Shown in pieces: positions 1 to 6,427 of a stretch of DNA of 64,000 nt. Each line of letters starts with the position of its first letter. The first letter of the stretch is position 1. The stretch is taken from assembly GCF_029531655.1 (NCBI RefSeq), contig NZ_JANRMI010000002.1, positions 620,001 to 684,000 of the forward strand. Reading direction: 5' to 3'. Position numbers and translations under genes: made by a program. Under the pieces are notes generated by a model. The model did not search any database, was not told the DNA's origin, and worked only from the letters and a program-made list of their open reading frames with translations. Source of the stretch: Bdellovibrio svalbardensis. Lineage in GTDB: Bacteria; Bdellovibrionota; Bdellovibrionia; Bdellovibrionales; Bdellovibrionaceae.

Positions 1-58
1 CTTGGGGGAGGGCTTTTTTCAGTTCTTGAAATAATGGAGCTGCCTCGGTGACTGTCAT
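1..58 (-). CDS. Partial CDS, 5' end of a gene leaving the window
   Basis: An ATG read leftward from position 58 opens a frame that stays open to the window edge; it begins MTVTEAAPLFQELKKALPQ. It lies only 4 bp after the stop of the CBS-domain gene, so it probably continues the same leftward operon. There is only a weak AGG-like ribosome site about 10 bases upstream. Nineteen codons are too few to name a family; the start is supported by context rather than by homology. Confidence 0.45.
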   Translation of the reverse strand, partial: MTVTEAAPLFQELKKALPQ

Positions 59-62
59 AAAA

Positions 63-527
63 TCAAATACCTGCTTGCGCTGCTAAGTCGATGGATCTTT
101 GCAAAACTGGATTTACCAGAAACTCACTTAGGATCCATTTTGCAGAGTGGTCATCTTTTAAAAGTTGGGACAAAAGAAGTAGCATATCTTCGCTGGTCAC
201 GATTCCCGCCACTTCGCTCTTGTCTGTAATCAAAAAGGCAGAGAGTTTATTGTCAATCATTGACTTAACTACCGTGCGCACTGGGGTGCTGATGTCAAAA
301 CAGCGCACAGGGGAACTCATGAGTGAATAAATGGGCGTCGTGGAGTGGGGAGCTTTTAAAAGATCACGGTCGGAAATAATGCCGACGATATAATCCGTGG
401 TATCTTCTATGACTGGCAGATGGCGAATCCATTCTGAGTTCATAACACTGTAGGCTTCTGCCGCAGTGGCGTTTTTACTGATAGTAATTAAGCTATGGGT
501 CATGTTGTTTTTGAGTTCAGGTTTCAT
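63..527 (-). CDS. CBS-domain pair protein
   Basis: This 154-residue cytosolic protein consists almost only of two tandem CBS motifs, a Bateman module that usually senses adenine nucleotides. The first has the pattern TAAEAYSVM..RHLPVIED..YIVGIISDRDLL; the second runs from about residue 70 to 120 with AFLITDKSEVAGIVTSEDML. No catalytic domain is fused, so it is probably a stand-alone sensor or regulator. The start is firm: AGGAG lies 6 bases before the ATG, and the ATG overlaps the previous gene's stop by 4 bp. It follows the metallopeptidase and small secreted protein in one leftward chain. A second CBS protein lies at 5889. The exact role is unknown. Confidence 0.85.
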   Translation of the reverse strand: MKPELKNNMTHSLITISKNATAAEAYSVMNSEWIRHLPVIEDTTDYIVGIISDRDLLKAPHSTTPIYSLMSSPVRCFDISTPVRTVVKSMIDNKLSAFLITDKSEVAGIVTSEDMLLLLSQLLKDDHSAKWILSEFLVNPVLQRSIDLAAQAGI

Positions 528-910
528 GGTGTCTCCTGGTTATTAGATTTGGTCCAAACATAAGTCAGCTCTTCTTCTCCCAGTGGTAGATCCATATAAA
601 GAGCTTCATTGCTGATTCGAACAGGTGTTGTGGATACTTGTCCTAAAAGCATGTCTGAGTCCTGGGAGCAGCTTGGAGAGTTCTCTGGATTCACCCAGAC
701 AACAGTTTGTTTGAGAATTTTTCCGTCATATTCATACTGAGCTTTGCGCTCGCAGAAACCGGATTCATGCTTACGTGAATAGTGAAGGGTGTTGATCTGT
801 GGGCTTTCAAAATGAAGAGTCATCACCAGATCGGGGTTGGGTTTGGGCATTGGGGATCCATTGTAAATTAAGCTGCTGAAAAACCAGAGTCCTATGATCA
901 GCGAGTTCAT
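524..910 (-). CDS. Small secreted or membrane-anchored hypothetical protein
   Basis: This 128-residue protein has a short hydrophobic N-terminus (MNSLIIGLWFFSSLIYNG) that looks like a signal peptide or anchor, so the rest probably lies in the periplasm. The mature part is hydrophilic, carries two cysteines (GFCERKAQ and PSCSQDSD) that could form a disulphide, and has no motif I recognise. The ATG overlaps the metallopeptidase stop by 4 bp (ATGA) and its own stop overlaps the CBS gene start, so it is translationally coupled on both sides. Its position suggests a job linked to the upstream peptidase lipoprotein, but that is inference only. Confidence 0.65.
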   Translation of the reverse strand: MNSLIIGLWFFSSLIYNGSPMPKPNPDLVMTLHFESPQINTLHYSRKHESGFCERKAQYEYDGKILKQTVVWVNPENSPSCSQDSDMLLGQVSTTPVRISNEALYMDLPLGEEELTYVWTKSNNQETP

Positions 911-2259
911 TGTGGGAATCCTCGTTTGTTAAGAATGGCTTGGGCGCGAGTCAGTTCTTCGGATGTAAGATATTCTTGAAGTGCATTTCGGCATTCTGTA
1001 TTGAAGTCGGTAAATTGGCTGACGGGATTGAGATGGCTGAGGGTTTTAAGAGCGACCATGCGTATTTTTACTTCGCCGATGTTTTGGCTCAGCTCCCAAA
1101 GAAGTCCGCTGAAGATCAAGCTGTCTCCATAAAGTAAGCCGCTTTGCTCAGACCACTTCTTGGTATTTTCAACAGAACGTTTAAAGGGACCTTGAAGGTA
1201 AGATGATTCACCCAAGTAAGGGCGGCCGAGCAGCTGCGCCGTAAAGAAATCCGCGAAGGCTTCATTCAGTGAGCCGCCTTGTCCCTCGTGGGGAAGATGC
1301 GCCAAAGTGTCAACCACGGCGTGGAACACTTCATGGGAGACAATGCTGGGATCCTGGGGAATTCTGCCATAGACCACATCATCACCAGCACCCAGACGAA
1401 TTTTTCCGTCATAGTAAAAAGCGGCATTGGTTTTTTGAGGTGCACCGACATGGATCTGAATATCAAGAGGTATAGAAATTTCTATTTTTAGTACGTCACG
1501 AATCCAATCCAAGGTTTTGCCGACATAGTAATAGACTTGAATTTGATCAAACCGAGGGTCTTCAGGATTGAAGCGCAGAGTTTTTTCGTTTTCAGCAAAG
1601 GGTGTAGAGATGAGTGATGTGATCAAATACAAAGGATTTGAAAGAGCTGGCTTGAAGCTCAGATTTTTTATGGAGACTTCTTTCAGTTCGCTGAATTTTG
1701 GTCCGCGGGGGAAAATAACCGCAGCTCCATCGAAAAGATTTGTGCCGGCAGTTTTAACGGATAAGACTTTCAGGTCTTTGTCAAATTTAAGAATATAAGG
1801 CGTTCCATCTTGTGCAAAGAATAGAAGACGCCACATGATTTGATTGTGCTCGTCAATGACCGGCTCCAAAGTCTTGAGGTCAGCCTTGGTGACATTGATA
1901 AATTGATTGAGAATCTTTTTATGAAGAGCTTCGCTGACTTTATAGTCTTGATGGTTCAAATGGTTAAGTTTTTCCGCCTTACTATTGTAGTTGGAATGCA
2001 CGGACTGAAGTTGTCCGTCGACGGAACTGATTTTTTTGACAAAGGTGTTTTCCATCCTGATGCCTGAGTGCACCTGAGGGCTGAACTCAATGCGTTCATT
2101 CAAGACGGATATGCTTTTTGGGATAGGGGTGTCGATCTCGTTGAGGAAACGTAATTGACGAATATCATCTCCGGCATGCCATGAAATGCTTTCATGATGC
2201 TGATTATCTGAACAAGAAATCAATGCTAATGCAAAAAGACAGAGACTGATAGATTTCAT
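907..2259 (-). CDS. Zinc metallopeptidase lipoprotein (thermolysin-like, gluzincin type)
   Basis: This protein of about 450 residues has a lipoprotein signal peptide (MKSISLCLFALALISC, lipobox ending in Cys) and a catalytic HEVFH motif at residues 309-313. NEAFAD follows about 20 residues later, supplying E333 as the expected third zinc ligand, the gluzincin arrangement of thermolysin-like families. The first 200 residues resemble an FTP/PepSY-type propeptide region. The frame stays open to a GTG at 2298, but the ATG at 2259 gives a clean lipoprotein signal and is preferred. It heads a chain coupled by ATGA overlaps with the next two genes. The substrate is unknown; a role in digesting prey or envelope protein is possible. 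Confidence 0.8.
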   Translation of the reverse strand: MKSISLCLFALALISCSDNQHHESISWHAGDDIRQLRFLNEIDTPIPKSISVLNERIEFSPQVHSGIRMENTFVKKISSVDGQLQSVHSNYNSKAEKLNHLNHQDYKVSEALHKKILNQFINVTKADLKTLEPVIDEHNQIMWRLLFFAQDGTPYILKFDKDLKVLSVKTAGTNLFDGAAVIFPRGPKFSELKEVSIKNLSFKPALSNPLYLITSLISTPFAENEKTLRFNPEDPRFDQIQVYYYVGKTLDWIRDVLKIEISIPLDIQIHVGAPQKTNAAFYYDGKIRLGAGDDVVYGRIPQDPSIVSHEVFHAVVDTLAHLPHEGQGGSLNEAFADFFTAQLLGRPYLGESSYLQGPFKRSVENTKKWSEQSGLLYGDSLIFSGLLWELSQNIGEVKIRMVALKTLSHLNPVSQFTDFNTECRNALQEYLTSEELTRAQAILNKRGFPQ

Positions 2260-2286
2260 AAGTAGACCTGTCGAAGGAAAAAAAGG

Positions 2287-2317
2287 AAAGGGGCGCACGG
2301 AAGAGGTGCACCCCTTT
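2287..2317 (-). terminator. Rho-independent terminator of the 2328-2720 gene
   Basis: Twelve-base arms AAAGGGGCGCAC (2287-2298) and GTGCACCCCTTT (2306-2317) pair apart from one G-U position, with a 7-base loop. Read leftward, the stem is followed by a T-rich run. It starts 11 bp past the small secreted gene's stop and precedes the metallopeptidase start, so it should separate the two units or attenuate read-through. Confidence 0.7.
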
Positions 2318-2327
2318 GGGGAAAAGA

Positions 2328-2720
2328 CTATTCAACATCCATCAATTTTTCGATGTAAGTTCCATCGCCATTCAAGAAACGCAAAGTGTGTTTGCCGGCG
2401 CTGAATTTTCCAAGTTGAACTTCTTTCTGGAAGGGAATGAGAACCATGATGCACATGCCTTGGTTGACCGCAGCGATGGATTTGATTTCATGAGTGAAGG
2501 CGTCTTTATTAGTGACGTCTGCGCGACTCCATTTGTAGCAGCCATTTGGGAAGATGCCATTGACGACTACAAAGACATCAGAGCCTGAGTCGAAGCCGCC
2601 GGGAACATAAACATTGTTGATACCGATTTGAACTTCTTTGCTAGAGCCTGGAGCTTGTTCCGCGAAAACTGGAAGTGCGAAAAGAAGTGCTGCAATAGTT
2701 GAAACTACAAATGCTTTCAT
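2328..2720 (-). CDS. Small secreted beta-rich hypothetical protein, probable sigma-54 target
   Basis: This 130-residue protein has a clear Sec signal peptide (MKAFVVSTIAALLFALPVFA, cleavage after VFA), so it is exported. The mature domain of about 110 residues is beta-rich with two cysteines (NGCYKW and GMCIMV) that may form a disulphide; I do not recognise the family. AAGGAG lies 8 bases before the ATG. A near-consensus sigma-54 promoter sits 63-79 bp upstream and a strong hairpin terminator follows, so it is a single-gene unit. It is next to an NtrC-type activator gene, which suggests that the activator switches it on. Confidence 0.75.
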   Translation of the reverse strand: MKAFVVSTIAALLFALPVFAEQAPGSSKEVQIGINNVYVPGGFDSGSDVFVVVNGIFPNGCYKWSRADVTNKDAFTHEIKSIAAVNQGMCIMVLIPFQKEVQLGKFSAGKHTLRFLNGDGTYIEKLMDVE

Positions 2721-2782
2721 GAGATCTCTCCTTAATTAACTGCATCCATCGATGGCTGCAGGGTGGTGTTGCAATTAGGGAG

Positions 2783-2799
2783 AGCAAGGACGGTGCCAA
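2783..2799 (-). promoter_or_regulatory. Sigma-54 (RpoN) promoter for the 2328-2720 gene
   Basis: Read leftward the sequence is TTGGCAC-CGTCC-TTGCT, which has the invariant GG and GC elements with exact sigma-54 spacing (TGGCAC-N5-TTGCT). Transcription should start near 2772, giving an untranslated leader of about 50 bases. The neighbouring gene at 2898-4274 encodes the type of AAA+ activator such promoters require. Confidence 0.8.
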
Positions 2800-2830
2800 C
2801 TGTTTTTAGAGGAAAAATTGAATTTTAAAT

Positions 2831-2861
2831 AAAGATTCGAGACAATCTGTCTCGAATCTTT
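2831..2861. terminator. Perfect 14-bp hairpin: terminator of the response-regulator gene, possible activator site
   Basis: The arms AAAGATTCGAGACA (2831-2844) and TGTCTCGAATCTTT (2848-2861) are perfectly complementary around a 3-base loop. It lies 37 bp past the response-regulator stop, so it is a likely terminator, and the leftward flank is A/T-rich. Its core GAGACA-N3-TGTCTC resembles the GTGACA-N3-TGTCAC palindrome at 5750, so it may also be an enhancer site for the sigma-54 promoter about 50 bp away. Confidence 0.7.
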
Positions 2862-2897
2862 GCGCAAACCGAGTCGTTTTGTCCTCGACGCTTCAAG

Positions 2898-4274
2898 TTA
2901 TGATTCTTGTTCTTCAGACTCTGACGGACTCTTTTCCCATCCGTATTCAATTTCTTTTCTGTAAAGAGTGCGTCTATTTATTCCTAGAATATGGGCCGCC
3001 TTTTCTTTTTTGCCGCCCACCTTATTAAGGATGAAGTGAATATAGCGTTTTTCGAAATCTTCCAGGGTAGGCAGATGTTCAGACGCTTGAGCAAAAAGGC
3101 TTTCGCTGGAATTAGCTTCTCCGTCTGGCAGGTCACTCTTGTCAATGACTGTGTCTTTACAAAGGACGACCGCGCGTTCGATGACATTTTCTAGTTCGCG
3201 AATATTTCCATCCCAGTTCAGATTCAACAGTTGTGCAATAGCAGCGGGGGTGAATCCTGAAATATGCCGTCCATTCTGTGCATTATATTTATCCAGAAAG
3301 AAGTTAGCTAAAAGCGGGATGTCTTCACGGCGATGACGAAGTGGTGGCAGGGTGAGCGGAATGACGCTGAGTCTGTAATAGAGGTCTTCACGGAAGCGAC
3401 CGTCGCGAATGGCCGTCTTCAAATCTTTATGGGTTGCGACCACAATGCGCACGTCCACCGGCTTGTCGACATTATCTCCAACGGCGCGCACGCGGCGCTC
3501 TTGAATGACGCGCAGTAATTTTGATTGTAGGGATAGATCCATGTCACCAATTTCATCCAGAAAGATGGTGCCCCCTTCGGCCTCTTCAAAAAGACCTTTT
3601 TTGCGCTGATGAGCGCCGGTGAAAGATCCTTTGGCATGTCCAAAAAGTTCAGACTCCAGAAGTGAGTCGGGAATGGCGGTGCAGTTGATGGCAATAAACG
3701 CCTTGTCAGCGCGGGAGCTCAGTTTGTGTAGGGCTCTGGCCACGAGTTCTTTCCCGGTTCCACTGTCGCCGTGTATGAAGACGTTGGCATTTGAGGGGGC
3801 TATGCGCTGGATGAGATCAAAGATGTTCTGCATCGCTGAACTTTTGCCAATAATTCCAGCAAAAGAATGCTGGGTTCTTAGTTCATTCTTAAGAACGAGA
3901 TTATGGCGTTGAATATTTCTAAAGTGCAGGGCCTTTTCAACATAAACCAACAGCTCATTGAGCTTCAAAGGTTTCGTTAGAAAATGGAAGGCTCCTTTGC
4001 GGGTTGCTTCAATAGCGGTTTCGATAGATCCAAAGGCTGTTACTAAAATAATGGGCAGGGTTGGGTGAAGTTTGAGGGCCTCTTGAATAAAGGTCATCCC
4101 ATCCATTTGTGGCATTTTAAGGTCAGTGATGACCAGGGAGATTTCTTCGGAGAGATTTTGCAGGGCCTCCACCGGGGATGCATAAACAACGGATTCGTAG
4201 TTCTGAGCCTTCAGAAAATCCGAAAGCATGGCCCCCATAGCGGGTTCATCGTCGATGATCATTATTTTATTCAT
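2898..4274 (-). CDS. NtrC-family sigma-54-dependent response regulator
   Basis: This 458-residue transcriptional activator has three domains. The receiver has acidic residues D8-D9 and the phospho-acceptor D51 in ITDLKMP. The central AAA+ ATPase has Walker A GDSGTGKE, the sigma-54 contact loop in the variant form GSFTGA instead of GAFTGA, and the Walker B-like region GGTIFLDEIGDM. A C-terminal Fis-type helix-turn-helix ends in KAAHILGINRRTLYRKE. When phosphorylated it should open sigma-54 promoters, and two near-consensus ones lie nearby (2783 and 5814). The divergent gene 54 bp away encodes its probable partner kinase. GAGG lies 4 bases before the ATG. Confidence 0.93.
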   Translation of the reverse strand: MNKIMIIDDEPAMGAMLSDFLKAQNYESVVYASPVEALQNLSEEISLVITDLKMPQMDGMTFIQEALKLHPTLPIILVTAFGSIETAIEATRKGAFHFLTKPLKLNELLVYVEKALHFRNIQRHNLVLKNELRTQHSFAGIIGKSSAMQNIFDLIQRIAPSNANVFIHGDSGTGKELVARALHKLSSRADKAFIAINCTAIPDSLLESELFGHAKGSFTGAHQRKKGLFEEAEGGTIFLDEIGDMDLSLQSKLLRVIQERRVRAVGDNVDKPVDVRIVVATHKDLKTAIRDGRFREDLYYRLSVIPLTLPPLRHRREDIPLLANFFLDKYNAQNGRHISGFTPAAIAQLLNLNWDGNIRELENVIERAVVLCKDTVIDKSDLPDGEANSSESLFAQASEHLPTLEDFEKRYIHFILNKVGGKKEKAAHILGINRRTLYRKEIEYGWEKSPSESEEQES

Positions 4275-4284
4275 ACGTCCTCAC

Positions 4285-4290
4285 TATAAT
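4285..4290 (+). promoter_or_regulatory. Possible -10 box for the histidine kinase gene
   Basis: A perfect TATAAT lies in the 54-bp divergent spacer, about 39 bases before the kinase start. No convincing -35 box is seen 17 bp upstream, where the sequence is AT-rich, so this is a weak-to-moderate promoter call. Confidence 0.35.
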
Positions 4291-4328
4291 CTTGCATTCG
4301 GTCCCTGTGCGAATAACAAATAAACCGC

Positions 4329-5735
4329 ATGAATGCAATGCAAGATGCCGATTCTTATCTTCTGAAAATTCGCCACGCACTGGACGCAAGTGCCATTGTT
4401 GCAATTACCGATCCTCAGGGAAATATTATTGAGGTCAATGATAAGTTTTGTGAGATCTCTAAATATGCCCGAGAAGATCTGCTGGGTCAAAATCACCGCA
4501 TCATCAACTCTGCCACGCATCCCAAAGAGTTCTTTCGCAATATGTGGAAAACAATTCTGGCCGGCAATAAGTGGGAGGGCGAGATCTGCAATAGAGCCAA
4601 AGATGGCAGCAGTTATTGGGTTCATACCCACATTATTCCATTTAAAGATGATAAAGGCTTGATCAAGGAATTTGTTTCGATCCGTTACGACATTACCAGC
4701 AGAAAAAGAGCTGAGCAAAACTTGAGCTCTTTGCTGGATTCGCACCTCGATGGTCTGTTGATTTATGATCTGAGTGGGAATATCTGCTGGAATAACAGTA
4801 CTGCGCAACAAATGTTCCCTGATGTTGGTGAATTTGTTGGTCTGTCTGTTGAGTCGTTGTTGGGGCCTGAATTTGGTATCTTTCAAGTCGGAGAAGGTCG
4901 CATCACGAAGGGGTATGGGGACAATGCAAAAAGCTTCGAGCTGATTGCAAAAAACTACAACTTTCAATCTCGGGCCGCCTACCTGGTTAGCCTGCGCGAT
5001 GTGACTGAAAAAACTCGTTCAGAGGCGCGAATGATTCAGCAGGAGCGATTGGCCAGCATTGGTGTGATGGCCTCGGGCCTGGCTCATGAAATTGGAACCC
5101 CACTGGGGGTCATTCGGGGGCGCGCGGAAATAATCTCTTTAACCCCCGGGGTTGTGGATTCAGCCAAAGTGGGCGCTGAAATTATCATGCAACAAATTGA
5201 TCGGGTTTCTTATTTGGTGAAGAGTCTTTTAAAATTGGCTCGCGGCGAAGAGAGCACGGCTCTTCAAGATGTGCATCTGGTTTCGTTGTTTTCGGAGATC
5301 AATGATTTCATCCACCATGAATTGGAAAAACAAAATATTCTGATGGATTTGAATGTCGAAGAATCTTATGAAATTAAGGCGGTTTATACGTCCTTGTTTC
5401 AAGTGTTCTTAAATCTTTTAGTGAATGCCACTCACGCCATTCAAGAGAAGAGGAAAAGACTGCAGAGTCCCTCCATCCCTGGTTTAATCACGGTGACGGC
5501 AATAAAGAACGATAGTTTTTTGGTTGTGCGGATTTCTGACAACGGCTGTGGCATGAATGATGATCAAATGAAGAAACTCTTTACGCCTTTCTTTACGACA
5601 AAAGAGATTGGTCAGGGAACAGGTTTGGGGTTGGCGACCTCGTATAAGCTTTTGCAGTCCTGGGGTGGATTCCTGAGTGTGTCTTCATCTGAAGAGACAG
5701 GATCTAACTTCGAAGTTCATCTGCCTCTGGGGTAG
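4329..5735 (+). CDS. PAS-domain sensor histidine kinase (NtrB-like)
   Basis: This 468-residue kinase has no membrane segment and is probably cytosolic. Residues 15-125 form a PAS-PAC module (SAIVAITDPQGNIIEVND...EFVSIRYDITSRKRAE) and a second, more divergent PAS spans about 130-230. The phosphorylation helix carries H253 in GLAHEIGTPLG. The ATPase domain has the N box (NLLVNATHAI), DNGCGM and GQGTGLGLA. It is divergent from the NtrC-type regulator, and together they should form a two-component pair. The signal is unknown; no heme or flavin motif is obvious in the PAS domains. The ATG lacks a good ribosome site, and a second ATG lies 9 bases downstream. Confidence 0.92.
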   Translation: MNAMQDADSYLLKIRHALDASAIVAITDPQGNIIEVNDKFCEISKYAREDLLGQNHRIINSATHPKEFFRNMWKTILAGNKWEGEICNRAKDGSSYWVHTHIIPFKDDKGLIKEFVSIRYDITSRKRAEQNLSSLLDSHLDGLLIYDLSGNICWNNSTAQQMFPDVGEFVGLSVESLLGPEFGIFQVGEGRITKGYGDNAKSFELIAKNYNFQSRAAYLVSLRDVTEKTRSEARMIQQERLASIGVMASGLAHEIGTPLGVIRGRAEIISLTPGVVDSAKVGAEIIMQQIDRVSYLVKSLLKLARGEESTALQDVHLVSLFSEINDFIHHELEKQNILMDLNVEESYEIKAVYTSLFQVFLNLLVNATHAIQEKRKRLQSPSIPGLITVTAIKNDSFLVVRISDNGCGMNDDQMKKLFTPFFTTKEIGQGTGLGLATSYKLLQSWGGFLSVSSSEETGSNFEVHLPLG

Positions 5736-5749
5736 CGGCTACGGACTTT

Positions 5750-5764
5750 GTGACATTTTGTCAC
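5750..5764. promoter_or_regulatory. Palindrome, candidate activator-binding site
   Basis: GTGACATTTTGTCAC is a perfect 6-bp inverted repeat around TTT, just past the kinase stop and about 60 bp upstream of the -24 GG of the sigma-54 promoter at 5814. A second inverted repeat, GGGACG-GTT-CGTCCC, follows at 5771-5785. Binding by the adjacent NtrC-type regulator is inferred from position only. Confidence 0.4.
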
Positions 5765-5770
5765 GGCAGG

Positions 5771-5785
5771 GGGACGGTTCGTCCC
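5771..5785 (+). terminator. Short hairpin after the histidine kinase gene
   Basis: GGGACG-GTT-CGTCCC forms a 6-bp GC-rich stem with a 3-base loop, 36 bp past the kinase stop, followed by GAAAAAG. It lacks a T tract, so it is a weak terminator at best; it could instead be a second protein-binding palindrome ahead of the sigma-54 promoter. Confidence 0.35.
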
Positions 5786-5813
5786 GAAAAAGTGCTCGAA
5801 ATTCCAAAAACCG

Positions 5814-5830
5814 TTGGCACTGGAGTTGCT
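5814..5830 (+). promoter_or_regulatory. Sigma-54 (RpoN) promoter for the CBS gene at 5889
   Basis: TTGGCAC-TGGAG-TTGCT matches TGGCAC-N5-TTGCT exactly and is almost identical to the promoter at 2783-2799. The predicted transcription start is near 5842, about 47 bases before the gene. The two matching promoters flank the NtrC-type regulator and kinase genes. Confidence 0.85.
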
Positions 5831-5888
5831 GTGTCTTTTGTAACGCTGTCGCTGAGTCGACACCGCATTTATAAAAAATGGAGACAAT

Positions 5889-6296
5889 ATGAAATCCGTT
5901 CCAACTATCGAAAAATATATGACAACTGCACCTCATACAATTGGCTCTGAGCAAAGTCTGGCTAAAGCTGAGAAAATGATGGCGGATCTGCGTATTAGAC
6001 ATTTACCAGTTTTGAATGCAGGCAAATTGGTGGGAATTCTTTCAGATCGTGATGTGAAACTTGTTGAAAGCTTTAAGGATGTAAATCCAGAAGAAGTGAA
6101 GATTTCTGAAGCTTTCACTCCCGATGTTTATATGGTTTCACCAAAAGCCCCTTTGGGGGAAGTTTGTGCTGAAATGGCCTTGCATAAATATGGATCCGTC
6201 TTGGTGGTGGATAATCACAAGCTGGTCGGGATCTTCACTTGGGTCGATGCGCTTGAGGCCTTCAATGAGCTCTTGGATACGCGTCTAAAGCAATAA
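5889..6296 (+). CDS. CBS-domain pair protein, probable sigma-54 target
   Basis: This 135-residue cytosolic protein is a bare Bateman module. The first CBS motif is at about residues 10-60 (AEKMMADLRIRHLPVLNAGKLVGILSDRDVKL) and the second at about 75-130 (GSVLVVDNHKLVGIFTWVDALEAF). Such proteins bind adenine nucleotides and often regulate other proteins. GGAGA lies 5 bases before the ATG. It has its own sigma-54 promoter 59 bp upstream, so the adjacent regulator and kinase probably control it. It is similar in design to the CBS protein at 63-527. Its partner protein is unknown. Confidence 0.88.
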   Translation: MKSVPTIEKYMTTAPHTIGSEQSLAKAEKMMADLRIRHLPVLNAGKLVGILSDRDVKLVESFKDVNPEEVKISEAFTPDVYMVSPKAPLGEVCAEMALHKYGSVLVVDNHKLVGIFTWVDALEAFNELLDTRLKQ

Positions 6297-6340
6297 TCAT
6301 GTAGTTCATTTCGCGAGCCCCTCTCCAGAAGCCCTAAAAC

Positions 6341-6364
6341 CCCAATGATGCATGGCGCATTGGG
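6341..6364 (+). other. Inverted repeat in the ileS leader
   Basis: CCCAATG (6341-6347) pairs with CATTGGG (6358-6364) across a 10-base loop, between the CBS gene and ileS. No T tract follows, so it is either a weak terminator of the CBS transcript or part of a structured leader. Confidence 0.35.
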
Positions 6365-6382
6365 TCTGGATGGGGGGTTGAA

Positions 6383-6427
6383 ATAGGTGCATCTTAGGCT
6401 AAAACCTGATAGTTTTTAGCCACCTAT
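6383..6427 (+). promoter_or_regulatory. Predicted hairpin that sequesters the ileS start codon
   Basis: ATAGGTG (6383-6389) is complementary to CACCTAT (6421-6427), which includes the first two bases of the ileS ATG. An inner stem GCTAAAA / TTTTAGC sits inside it. The only Shine-Dalgarno-like sequence (AGGTG) is in the left arm, so both it and the start codon would be paired. This suggests translational control of ileS. Confidence 0.5.

Noticed and set aside
4284-4967. A 227-residue leftward ORF
   Set aside because: It lies wholly inside the histidine kinase gene on the opposite strand, lacks a ribosome site and has no recognisable domain. Its length comes from the codon bias of the real gene.
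5750-5764. A CRP/FNR-type binding site
   Set aside because: The palindrome GTGACATTTTGTCAC has a 7-base gap between TGTGA and TCAC, not the 6 needed for CRP, and it lacks TTGAT/ATCAA of FNR.
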